Below, piece after piece: positions 55,439 to 64,000 of a stretch of DNA of 64,000 nucleotides (its first letter is position 1; every line of letters starts with the position of its first letter). Below the pieces are notes generated by a model, which was not told the origin of the DNA, did not search any database, and saw nothing but the letters and a program-made list of their open reading frames with translations. Position numbers and translations under genes: made by a program. Origin of the DNA: Paenibacillus_E sp040812395 (GTDB lineage Bacteria > Bacillota > Bacilli > Paenibacillales > NBRC-103111); NCBI RefSeq assembly GCF_040812395.1, contig NZ_JBFNXH010000015.1:84783-148782 (forward strand), written 5' to 3'.

Positions 55439-58400
55439 ATGTCGAACCAACCGACGTACCCGTTAACACATGCACAGAAAAGAATTTGGTACACGGAGAA
55501 ATTTTATCCAAACACAAGCATTTCCAATTTGGGCGGCACGTTCAATTTGAGAGATGCACGCATCAATTGCGATCTCTTAAAGCAGTCGATCTATGATTTC
55601 GTAAGGCTGCAGGACACGATTCGCCTGCGAGTGCTTGACCAGCATAGCAGCGAACCGCGCCAATACACGGCTGAATTCGTTCCCTTCGACATTCCATTCT
55701 TTGATTTCAGCGATCGCCATGACGCCGATGAAGCCATACGGCAATGGTGCGAGCATAAGTTGGAGCAGCCATTCCAGCTTCATGATGCGAATTTGTTCGA
55801 ATTCGCTATTTTCAAATTCAGCAGTGATGAGAGACGGGTTTTTATCAAAATTCACCATTTGATCTCGGATGGGATTTCGATGGTGCTCGCCGTTAACGAA
55901 ATCATTGACAGATATATCGCTCTTGCAAATGATGGAACGATTTTGGATGAGAAATCAATAACGTATATAGACTATGTACGAAATGAGCCTGCTTATGAGG
56001 CTTCCGACCGCTATGCGAAAGATCAAAATTATTGGCATGAGGAATTTCACACCATTCCTGAATTTACGAGCTTGAAAACGTACGATTTGTATCGGGTCAG
56101 CACCGCATCAGCGAGAGAATCCGTTATTGTTCCGCAAGCCCTTCGCGAACAGATGGCAGCATTTTGCAAAGAACATAATGTCAGTGTGTTTACCTTGTTT
56201 GTTGCTGTGCTGTTCACATATCTGTATCGCGTCACCTCTCATGAGGATATCGTTCTGGGCACCAATTTTTCCAATCGGACGAATGCCAAAGAGAAAAATA
56301 TGCTGGGTATGTTCGTCTCCACGACCCCCTTCCGTATGCAGGTGGAGCCTGAGCTGGATGTATTGTCTTTTATCCGAAAAGTCGGCAAAAAGCAAATGAA
56401 CATATCCCGATACCAAAAATACCCTTATAACGTACTCGTTAATGAATTGAGGGAAAAGCACAACGATATCAGCAGGCTGTTCGGTATTTTTGTGGAATAT
56501 CAGGTCATGGAATGGCAGAAAAAAGCGCATGTTGAATATGTGACAGAACCGTTGGGCAGCGGACATGAGGCTAATGATTTCATCTTGCATATTAAAGATC
56601 GTATGGACACAGACCAACTACAGTTGGATGTCGATTATCGTACAGGGTTATTCACAAGTGAAGAAATCTTTACCTTGATTTCACACATGCTTGAGCTTCT
56701 CAAGGATGTATTAAACAATCCCAATAAACCGCTGTGCGAGCTTGAGCTTTGCACAGAAGAGGAAAAAAATCGTCTGTTGAATCAATTGTCAGGCGTTGAA
56801 GCTGAATATCCAATGGGTACAACCATTCATGAGATATTTGAAGATCAAGCAGCTAGGGTGCCGGACCGCACGGCAGTTGCGTTTGGAAGCGAAGGCTATA
56901 CGTACCGTGAACTGAATGAACGCGCCAACCGTTTGGCCAGAAAACTGCGTGATCACGGCGTGAAACCGGACGATCGCGTTGGTCTTATGGTGGATCGTTC
57001 TGCGGAAATGATCGTGGGCATGATCGCGATATTAAAAGCGGGAGGAGCCTATGTGCCGCTCGATCCGGATTATCCGGAAGAGCGCATTCAGTTTATGCTG
57101 GAGGACAGCGGAGCCCTAGTGCTGCTGACTGAAGAACAGTGGCTGGACAAAGTGCCTTTCTCAGGAACAGTTCTGGCCATTGGCGGGAACGATCAAGACT
57201 CAGGCGATGGTTCAAATTTGCCGGTCGTGAATCAGCCGTCCGATATGGCTTATATCATTTATACCTCGGGTACGACAGGTAAACCAAAAGGCGTTATGAT
57301 CGAGCACCGCAACGTGGTTCGGCTGCTGCATAATGATAAACTGCAATTTGATTTTAGCGAAGACGATGTATGGACAGTATTTCATTCGTTTAGCTTTGAT
57401 TTCTCGGTATGGGAAATGTACGGGGCACTTTTATACGGCGGCAAATGCGTGGTCGTTCCCAGAATGATAGCGCAAAATCCGAAGGAATTCACGCAATTGC
57501 TTCGAGATGAACAAGTAACTGTGCTGAACCAGACGCCTACAGCTTTCTATTCAGTCATTCATGAAGAGATGCAGCGGGAGGACGGCGGGGTTGCAATCCG
57601 CTACGTTATTTTTGGCGGCGAGGCGCTGAACCCGGTCATGCTGAAACCATGGCGGCACAAGTACCCGGCGACGAAGCTGATTAACATGTATGGTATTACC
57701 GAAACGACCGTGCATGTGACGTTTAAAGAAATCGGCGAGAAGGAAATCGAAACGAATGTAAGCAATATCGGAACGCCAATTCCGACGTTATCCTGTTATA
57801 TTTTGGATTCGAACAGGCAACTGGTGCCGATGGGTGTTGTGGGTGAAATGTACGTCGGCGGAGCGGGCGTAGCCAGAGGTTATCTCAATCGCGACGAATT
57901 GACGAGCGAGCGTTTCATTATGAATCCGTATAAACCGAGTGAACGTTTGTACAAATCGGGCGATTTGGCGAAAATGCTGCCAAACGGCGAAATGGAGTAT
58001 TTGGGCCGGATTGACAATCAGGTGAAAATCCGTGGACACCGCATCGAGCTTGGCGAGATCGAAACAAGCCTGCTTGGGCACCCGCTGATTCACGAGGTTA
58101 CCGTGATCGCGCTTGATGATGCGCAGGGGCAAAAATATTTGTGCGCTTATCTCATCAGCGAGACTGAGTTGACGGTTGCTGATCTGCGCGGGCATCTGGC
58201 GCAAGAGCTGCCTTCATATATGGTGCCTTCTCATTATGTCCGTTTAGATCGTATGCCGATCACCGTTAACGGAAAAATTGACCGAAAGGCGCTACCCAAG
58301 CCGACAGGAATCGCTGTGACTGGCCGTGAGTATATGCCTCCAAGCACCGATACGGAGCATCAGCTTGTTCTCATTTGGCGGGACATCCTTGAGAATGATC

Positions 58401-61400
58401 GCATTGGCGTGCAGGACAATTTTTTTGAGCTGGGCGGCCATTCATTAAAGGCCATGCAGATCATTTCACGTATTCATCAGCTATGTTTTGTGGAGCTTCC
58501 GCTTCGCGTGTTGTTTGAGACGCCAACCATCCAAGCAATTGCACCCTATATCGACCAGGCTGCCAAAGAAACGTTCAATTCCATTGCACCTGCTGAGCAT
58601 GGAGACTATTATTCCTTATCTTCATCCCAGAAACGACTGTACGTACTGAACCAGTTCGAAGGCTCAGGAACTACGTATAACATGCCTGGCGTGTTTACCA
58701 TCGAAGGACCGCTTGATCCAACGCAACTGGAAGCTGCTTTCAATCAGCTCATTGCTCGTCATGACATGCTTCGTGCTTCATTTCATACAATCGATGGACA
58801 CCCTGTGCAGAAAGTGCACGATCATATCGATTTTACCATTCAACAGATCCATCTGGAGTCGCAAGCCAGTACGGATGTTCTCCAAGTGCTCGCAACTACG
58901 TTTGTCCAGCCGTTTGATCTGGAGCGTGCTCCGCTCATTCGAATCGGGCTTGCAAAAATCGATGAAAATCGCCACCTTTTCTTGTTTGATATGCATCACA
59001 TCATTTCCGATGCGTTGTCGATCGAAATCCTCATTGGCGAATTAGCGCAGCTATACCGTGGTTTAGAGCCATCATCTACGCCAGTGCCATACAAAGACTA
59101 TGCGGTTTGGCAGAACGATTTTCTCCAATCGGGCGCGATGAAAAAGAAGGAAGCCTTCTGGCTTGGAGCGTTTGCAGAGGATATTCCAGTGCTCAACTTG
59201 CCTACTGATTATCCGCGTCCGTCGGTGCAGAACTTTGAAGGCGACAGCATTACGTTTGGTACGGGGCAACCATTAATGACACGGTTAAACCGGCTTGCTG
59301 CGGAGACGGGAACCACGACGTACATGCTGCTGCTTGCTGCCTACAACGTGCTGCTGGCTAAATACGCGAATCAAGAGGATATCGTAGTGGGTACGCCTGT
59401 GGCGGGCCGAACTCATCCTGATATTGAACATACGATCGGGATGTTCGTAGGTACGCTTGCTCTGCGAAACCGGCCGATACAGGATCTTAGCTTCCGCCAT
59501 TTCCTGGAAGGAGTAAAACAGAACGCGCTGCAAGCTTTCGAGCATCAGGAATATCCGTTTGAGCTGTTGGTCGAAAAGCTGGATGTAGCGAGGGATATGA
59601 GCAGAAATCCTTTGTTCGATACGATGTTTAGCCTGCAAATGAAGGATTTGACGGTATTGGAGTTTGACGACGCCTTAACCTTCGTTCCCTTCACTTTGGA
59701 TAACCGTATCGCCAAATTCGATCTTTCCCTGGAAGCAGTAGAGAAGGAACTGGAATTTGTTTTCCAGTTGGAGTACTGCACGAAGCTGTTTGCAAGGTCG
59801 ACGGTGGAGCGTCTGGCTGGGCATTATATCGAAATTTTGAAGGGCGTTGTCGATTGCCCGGATATCGCGCTTGCTGATATAGCAATCGTTTCGGGGGATG
59901 AAAAACGGCTGCTGCTGGAAGGATTCAATGCGACGGAAAGAGCAAACCCGTCCCAAAAAACGTTCCCAGAGTTATTTGAAGAACAAGCGAAGAAAACGCC
60001 AAATCATATCGCCGTTGTTTGCGAGGATGAGAGGCTTACTTACAAGACGCTGAACAGCATGTCCAACCAGCTCGCGCGGAAACTCCGTTTGAAGGGCATT
60101 CAATCGGAGAGCGTTGTCGGGATTATGGTGGATCGTTCGATCGAGATGATCATTGGCGTTCTTGCTGTGTGGAAAGCGGGAGGCACCTACTTGCCTATCG
60201 ATCCCGATTATCCGGATGAACGGATTCATTACATGCTTGAAGACAGCCGGGCGGAGCTGTTGATGACACAGCGCGCAATTGCGGGCCGGGTATCTTTTGA
60301 TAAAGAAATCGTTTGTTTTGAGGAAAATGGCCTGTACTCTGAAGCTTCAACTAATTTGGGGATCCCGCAAAGCAGCGACCAGCTTGCCTATATCATCTAT
60401 ACGTCGGGTACGACAGGGCGCCCTAAAGGCGTCATGATCGAACATGGCAGTTACACGAACGTTGCTTTCGCCTGGAAAGATGCCTATAAGCTGGATACGT
60501 TCCAGGTTAATCTGCTGCAAATGGCGAGCTTTGCGTTCGACGTATTTGCCGGGGATCTGGCACGGGCGCTGTTGAATGGCGGCAAGCTCATCATTTGTCC
60601 GAATGATGTTAAGCTGGATCCTGCTTCTCTTTACGCGCTAATTACGGATTATAAAATCAATATTTTCGAATCGACGCCGGCTCTGATCGTTCCCTTGATG
60701 CAATATATTTATGATCATGGCTTGGATATCAGACAGTTGAATCTGCTTATTCTGGGATCGGACAGCTGTTCTGCCGAAGATTATTCGAATCTGCTGGCGC
60801 GATTTGGCCATATGATGCGGATTGTGAACAGCTATGGCGTGACGGAAGCTTGCATCGATTCCAGCTATTATGAACAGAACGAGGCATCCTTGCCGTATCA
60901 CGGTCATGTACCGATTGGCAAGCCGCTGCCGAATATGAAGTTTTATGTGCTTGACCCGCAATTGAAACTGCAACCGATCGGCGTACTTGGCGAGCTGTGC
61001 ATCGGCGGAATCGGGGTTGCCCGGGGGTATTATAATCAGCCAGCGCTGACCGCTGAGAAGTTTGTCGATAATCCGTTTGCACCCGGCGAGCGCATGTATC
61101 GCACAGGGGACATGGCCAGATGGATGCCGGATGGCAACATTCAATTCCTTGGCAGGGGCGACCATCAGGTGAAAATAAGAGGCTACCGCATCGAGCTGGG
61201 AGAAATCGAAGCGAGCCTGATGAAATATGAAGGCGTGAAGGAAGCCGTTGTGATCGCGAAAGACGATCAAGCGCAGCACAAATATTTGTGCGCGTACCTT
61301 GTTGCGCACGAAACGCTGACCATTCAGAAGCTGCGGGAACATCTGGCAGGTTTGCTGCCAGCCTACATGGTGCCATCCCATTTCGTGCAACTTGACAAAA

Positions 61401-64000
61401 TGCCGCTTACGCCAAATGGCAAATTGGACCGTAAAGTTCTGGGAGCTCTTGAAGGCGGCGTTCATATCGGAACGGCCTTTGTCGCACCGACGAATGCAAC
61501 GGAAGATAAGCTTGCCGCTGTCTGGCAAGAGGTGCTGGGCGTGGATCGCATCGGCATTCACGATGATTTTTTCCAGCTTGGGGGGCACTCCCTGAAAGCG
61601 ATGATGCTCATTTCGCACATGCACAAAGCATGCGGCGTGGAAGTACCGCTGCGCACATTGTTCCAATCGCCGACAATCGCGGCAGTCTCCGCTTTCATAA
61701 TCCAATCGGAAGCGAAGAGCTATTCAGCGATTGAACCTGCGCCAGAGCAGGAGTTTTATCCCGTATCGTCGGCGCAGAAGCGAATGTTCGTCATCCATCA
61801 ATTGGATGAAGCGGGCACTAGCTACAATATGGCGGATGCGTTTCTGGTGGAAGGCCAGTTGGACGGCGGGCGATTAGCGGACGCGTTCCAGCAGTTGGTT
61901 CAGCGCCACGAAGCATTGCGCACCTCGTTTCATACCATGAACGGGGTACCGGTGCAGAAGGTGCACGCGCATGTGGCATTTAACTTGGAAAGGATAGAGG
62001 CGACGGAAGCGACTGAGGGGAATCTGAGCTCGCTCGTGCGCGATTTCGTTAAACCATTCGACTTAAGCCAGGCATCACTGTTTCGCGTCGGTCTTGTGAA
62101 GCTATCGGCAGATCGCCATATGCTGCTCTGCGATATGCATCACATTATTTCCGACGGGGTTTCCGTATCGGTGCTCATTCGCGAAATTACCGAATTGTAC
62201 GAGGGCAGGAATTTGCCAGACATTCGCATTCAGTATAAGGATTTCGCTGTGTGGCAGAATGAACAGCTGCAAAGCGAGGATATGAAGCGCCAAGAAGCCT
62301 ACTGGCTGGAGTCTTATGCCGGTGACATTCCAGTGCTCAATTGGCCGACTGACTATGCCAGACCTCCGTTGCAAAGCTTTGACGGCGATCGCATCGCCTT
62401 TCATTCGGGCAAGGAGCTCATGCAGGGCCTGCATCATCTTACGTCAGCAACGGGTACGACGCTGTATATGGTATTGCTCGCTGCCTACAACGTGCTCATG
62501 GCTAAATATACAGGTCAAGAGGAGATTATTGTCGGCTCGCCAATTGCCGGAAGGGCGCATGCCGATGTGGAGCACACGATTGGCATGTTCGTAGGCACGC
62601 TTGCCATCCGTAACTATCCAGAGGCAGGAAAAGGGTTCCTTCAATTTTTGGCAGAGGTAAAGGAAACGTCCCTGAGATCGTTTGAAAATCAAGATTATCC
62701 GTTTGAAGAGCTGGTCGAAAAACTGAACGTTCGGCGTGATTTAAGCCGCAACCCGCTGTTTGACGTGTTATTCGTCCTGCAAAATACAGGAGATGAGACG
62801 GTTCGCATTGCCGATCTGGCCGTCACGCCGTTTAACCAGGGCAGAAACATCGCCAAATTCGACTTGTCGCTCGAAGCCGCTGAAGAAGAAGAGGGGATTG
62901 CTTTCCATCTCGAATATTGCACGGCTTTATTTCAGCGGGCGAGTGTGGAAAGACTGGCGCAGCATTTCCTGCGCATCCTTGATGTTGTAACCAAGCAGCC
63001 TGACATTCAATTGGCTCAAATTGACATGCTGTCCGATGCCGAAAAAACACAGCTGCTGGGTGAATTTAGCGGTAGCGGAGCGGCATTCCCGCAGGATCAG
63101 ACCATCCATAGCCTGTTCGAGGCGCAGGCCCAGCGGACACCGGATCGCATCGCTGCTTCCTGCGGCGAGGAAAGGCTGACTTACCGCCAGCTGAATGAAC
63201 GCGCCAATAGCCTGGCCCGCGTGCTCCGCAGCCACGGCGTGGAACCGGACGCGAGGGTCGGCCTGCTTCTCGAGCGCTCGCTCGACATGATCGTCGGCAT
63301 CCTCGCGACGCTCAAGGCTGGCGGCGCCTATGTGCCGCTTGACCCGGACTATCCGCTGGAGCGCACGCAGTTCATGCTGGCGGACAGCGGAGCCCGCGTC
63401 CTGTTGACGCAGCCGCATCTGCTCGGCAAGACGCCTTATGATGGCGTCGTGCTGGACATGAGCGATGCGGGGCTTTTCGCCGGGGATACCGCAGAGCTGG
63501 AGCCGGTGAATGGGCCGCATGATATGGCCTATATCATCTATACCTCCGGCACGACCGGCAAGCCGAAGGGCGTGATGATCGAGCATCAGAACGTCGTGCG
63601 CCTGCTCGTGCATGACCGGCTGCAGTTCGATTTCAACGAGCATGACGTGTGGACGGTGTTCCACTCCTTCTGCTTCGACTTCTCCGTGTGGGAAATGTAC
63701 GGCGCGCTGCTGCACGGCGGCAGGTGCGTCGTTGTGCCGAAGACGACGGCGCAACATCCGAAAGCTTTCGCGCAGCTGCTCCGGCAGGAAGGCGTGACGG
63801 TGCTGAATCAAACGCCGACTGCATTTTATACGCTGATCCAAGAGGAATTGAAAGAACCGGAGAGCGGGCTTGCCGTCCGCTGCGTTATCTTCGGCGGGGA
63901 AGCGCTGAACCCGGTCATGCTCAAGCCGTGGAAGGCGAAATATCCGAACACGCAGCTCATTAATATGTACGGGATTACGGAAACAACCGTGCATGTGACG
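55439..64000 (+). CDS. Nonribosomal peptide synthetase, C-A(Thr)-T-C-A(Orn)-T-C-A(Thr), continues beyond window
   Basis: The frame is open for 2854 codons from the ATG at 55439 (GGAGGGAATCG upstream) to the window end. Domains by residue: C1 1-445 (HHLISDG, H139), A1 about 459-955, T1 with S1002 (LGGHSLKAM), C2 1058-1490 (HHIISDA, H1186), A2 about 1508-2000, T2 with S2051 (LGGHSLKAM), C3 2102-2530 (HHIISDG, H2234), A3 from about 2548. Substrate residues read against GrsA: A1 D-F-W-N-I-G-M-V-H, the known Thr code; A2 D-V-G-E-I-G-S-I-D, a known Orn code; A3 as A1, Thr. The chain begins with a C domain, which usually means fatty-acyl initiation, so a lipopeptide is likely. No epimerase domain is seen. 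Many antisense frames here are shadows. Confidence 0.95.
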   Translation, partial: MSNQPTYPLTHAQKRIWYTEKFYPNTSISNLGGTFNLRDARINCDLLKQSIYDFVRLQDTIRLRVLDQHSSEPRQYTAEFVPFDIPFFDFSDRHDADEAIRQWCEHKLEQPFQLHDANLFEFAIFKFSSDERRVFIKIHHLISDGISMVLAVNEIIDRYIALANDGTILDEKSITYIDYVRNEPAYEASDRYAKDQNYWHEEFHTIPEFTSLKTYDLYRVSTASARESVIVPQALREQMAAFCKEHNVSVFTLFVAVLFTYLYRVTSHEDIVLGTNFSNRTNAKEKNMLGMFVSTTPFRMQVEPELDVLSFIRKVGKKQMNISRYQKYPYNVLVNELREKHNDISRLFGIFVEYQVMEWQKKAHVEYVTEPLGSGHEANDFILHIKDRMDTDQLQLDVDYRTGLFTSEEIFTLISHMLELLKDVLNNPNKPLCELELCTEEEKNRLLNQLSGVEAEYPMGTTIHEIFEDQAARVPDRTAVAFGSEGYTYRELNERANRLARKLRDHGVKPDDRVGLMVDRSAEMIVGMIAILKAGGAYVPLDPDYPEERIQFMLEDSGALVLLTEEQWLDKVPFSGTVLAIGGNDQDSGDGSNLPVVNQPSDMAYIIYTSGTTGKPKGVMIEHRNVVRLLHNDKLQFDFSEDDVWTVFHSFSFDFSVWEMYGALLYGGKCVVVPRMIAQNPKEFTQLLRDEQVTVLNQTPTAFYSVIHEEMQREDGGVAIRYVIFGGEALNPVMLKPWRHKYPATKLINMYGITETTVHVTFKEIGEKEIETNVSNIGTPIPTLSCYILDSNRQLVPMGVVGEMYVGGAGVARGYLNRDELTSERFIMNPYKPSERLYKSGDLAKMLPNGEMEYLGRIDNQVKIRGHRIELGEIETSLLGHPLIHEVTVIALDDAQGQKYLCAYLISETELTVADLRGHLAQELPSYMVPSHYVRLDRMPITVNGKIDRKALPKPTGIAVTGREYMPPSTDTEHQLVLIWRDILENDRIGVQDNFFELGGHSLKAMQIISRIHQLCFVELPLRVLFETPTIQAIAPYIDQAAKETFNSIAPAEHGDYYSLSSSQKRLYVLNQFEGSGTTYNMPGVFTIEGPLDPTQLEAAFNQLIARHDMLRASFHTIDGHPVQKVHDHIDFTIQQIHLESQASTDVLQVLATTFVQPFDLERAPLIRIGLAKIDENRHLFLFDMHHIISDALSIEILIGELAQLYRGLEPSSTPVPYKDYAVWQNDFLQSGAMKKKEAFWLGAFAEDIPVLNLPTDYPRPSVQNFEGDSITFGTGQPLMTRLNRLAAETGTTTYMLLLAAYNVLLAKYANQEDIVVGTPVAGRTHPDIEHTIGMFVGTLALRNRPIQDLSFRHFLEGVKQNALQAFEHQEYPFELLVEKLDVARDMSRNPLFDTMFSLQMKDLTVLEFDDALTFVPFTLDNRIAKFDLSLEAVEKELEFVFQLEYCTKLFARSTVERLAGHYIEILKGVVDCPDIALADIAIVSGDEKRLLLEGFNATERANPSQKTFPELFEEQAKKTPNHIAVVCEDERLTYKTLNSMSNQLARKLRLKGIQSESVVGIMVDRSIEMIIGVLAVWKAGGTYLPIDPDYPDERIHYMLEDSRAELLMTQRAIAGRVSFDKEIVCFEENGLYSEASTNLGIPQSSDQLAYIIYTSGTTGRPKGVMIEHGSYTNVAFAWKDAYKLDTFQVNLLQMASFAFDVFAGDLARALLNGGKLIICPNDVKLDPASLYALITDYKINIFESTPALIVPLMQYIYDHGLDIRQLNLLILGSDSCSAEDYSNLLARFGHMMRIVNSYGVTEACIDSSYYEQNEASLPYHGHVPIGKPLPNMKFYVLDPQLKLQPIGVLGELCIGGIGVARGYYNQPALTAEKFVDNPFAPGERMYRTGDMARWMPDGNIQFLGRGDHQVKIRGYRIELGEIEASLMKYEGVKEAVVIAKDDQAQHKYLCAYLVAHETLTIQKLREHLAGLLPAYMVPSHFVQLDKMPLTPNGKLDRKVLGALEGGVHIGTAFVAPTNATEDKLAAVWQEVLGVDRIGIHDDFFQLGGHSLKAMMLISHMHKACGVEVPLRTLFQSPTIAAVSAFIIQSEAKSYSAIEPAPEQEFYPVSSAQKRMFVIHQLDEAGTSYNMADAFLVEGQLDGGRLADAFQQLVQRHEALRTSFHTMNGVPVQKVHAHVAFNLERIEATEATEGNLSSLVRDFVKPFDLSQASLFRVGLVKLSADRHMLLCDMHHIISDGVSVSVLIREITELYEGRNLPDIRIQYKDFAVWQNEQLQSEDMKRQEAYWLESYAGDIPVLNWPTDYARPPLQSFDGDRIAFHSGKELMQGLHHLTSATGTTLYMVLLAAYNVLMAKYTGQEEIIVGSPIAGRAHADVEHTIGMFVGTLAIRNYPEAGKGFLQFLAEVKETSLRSFENQDYPFEELVEKLNVRRDLSRNPLFDVLFVLQNTGDETVRIADLAVTPFNQGRNIAKFDLSLEAAEEEEGIAFHLEYCTALFQRASVERLAQHFLRILDVVTKQPDIQLAQIDMLSDAEKTQLLGEFSGSGAAFPQDQTIHSLFEAQAQRTPDRIAASCGEERLTYRQLNERANSLARVLRSHGVEPDARVGLLLERSLDMIVGILATLKAGGAYVPLDPDYPLERTQFMLADSGARVLLTQPHLLGKTPYDGVVLDMSDAGLFAGDTAELEPVNGPHDMAYIIYTSGTTGKPKGVMIEHQNVVRLLVHDRLQFDFNEHDVWTVFHSFCFDFSVWEMYGALLHGGRCVVVPKTTAQHPKAFAQLLRQEGVTVLNQTPTAFYTLIQEELKEPESGLAVRCVIFGGEALNPVMLKPWKAKYPNTQLINMYGITETTVHVT

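Noticed and set aside
60638..61705. Long antisense frame (355 codons) within the NRPS, and a similar one at 62927-63994
   Set aside because: Shadows of the GC-rich NRPS coding strand; no ribosome binding site or recognisable protein.

Overview
The window is a chromosomal segment of a Gram-positive, endospore-former-type Bacillota, most likely Paenibacillus or a close relative. The reasons are the strong AAGGAGG-type ribosome binding sites, frequent GTG and TTG starts, YesM/YesN plus LplABC-type sugar transport, lipoprotein substrate-binding proteins, and a lipopeptide-type NRPS. GC is moderate in the core. It drops visibly in the cassette region (about 35-44 kb) and rises at the right edge in the third NRPS module.

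Layout. (1) 1-2.2 kb: the 3' part of a membrane diguanylate cyclase, overlapping a substrate-binding lipoprotein. (2) 2.4-17.4 kb: a complete type I-C CRISPR-Cas locus (cas3, cas5c, cas8c, cas7c, cas4, cas1, cas2) and an array of 103 repeats and 102 spacers read by eye. The cas2 gene has no ATG, GTG or TTG start. (3) 17.4-34.5 kb: ordinary metabolism and transport. This holds a nucleotidyltransferase, an orphan amino-acid-type binding protein, an AEC carrier, a complete Fe3+/spermidine/AEP-type ABC importer, a GNAT acetyltransferase, a YesM/YesN two-component system with an LplABC-like importer, and a carboxymuconolactone decarboxylase-family gene behind a MerR-type promoter.

(4) 34.9-43.2 kb is the most unusual part: a decayed integron. 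A truncated tyrosine-recombinase remnant, lacking the catalytic tyrosine segment, lies 34 bp before an attI-like core site. Ten small, AT-rich, same-strand cassettes follow, each ending in a 112-162 bp attC-like site with RYYYAAC...GTTRRRY ends. In several cassettes the left core site of the attC matches the start of that same cassette, as expected for excisable cassettes. For the first cassette the match points to the attI-like site. Cassettes carry a toxin-antitoxin pair, an aminoglycoside-phosphotransferase-fold kinase, a histidine phosphatase, membrane proteins and unknowns. Some genes are broken by a nonsense codon or a frameshift. The array is cut off on the right by a fragment of an IS1380-family transposase.

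(5) 43.3-45.6 kb: a Doc-type toxin-antitoxin pair, a DUF4267-like membrane protein divergent from an HxlR regulator, and the second copy of a dispersed non-coding repeat whose first copy is at about 25.9-26.3 kb. (6) 45.9-64 kb: a secreted protein with a MacAB-like exporter, an alpha/beta hydrolase, a secreted lipase, a type II thioesterase and a large NRPS that runs off the window. By its A-domain specificity residues the NRPS starts Thr-Orn-Thr. Near-identical palindromes (TGATACA, 3 bp, TGTATCA) precede the secreted protein/exporter operon, the lipase and the thioesterase/NRPS operon, suggesting one regulon that couples synthesis, export and a secreted hydrolase.
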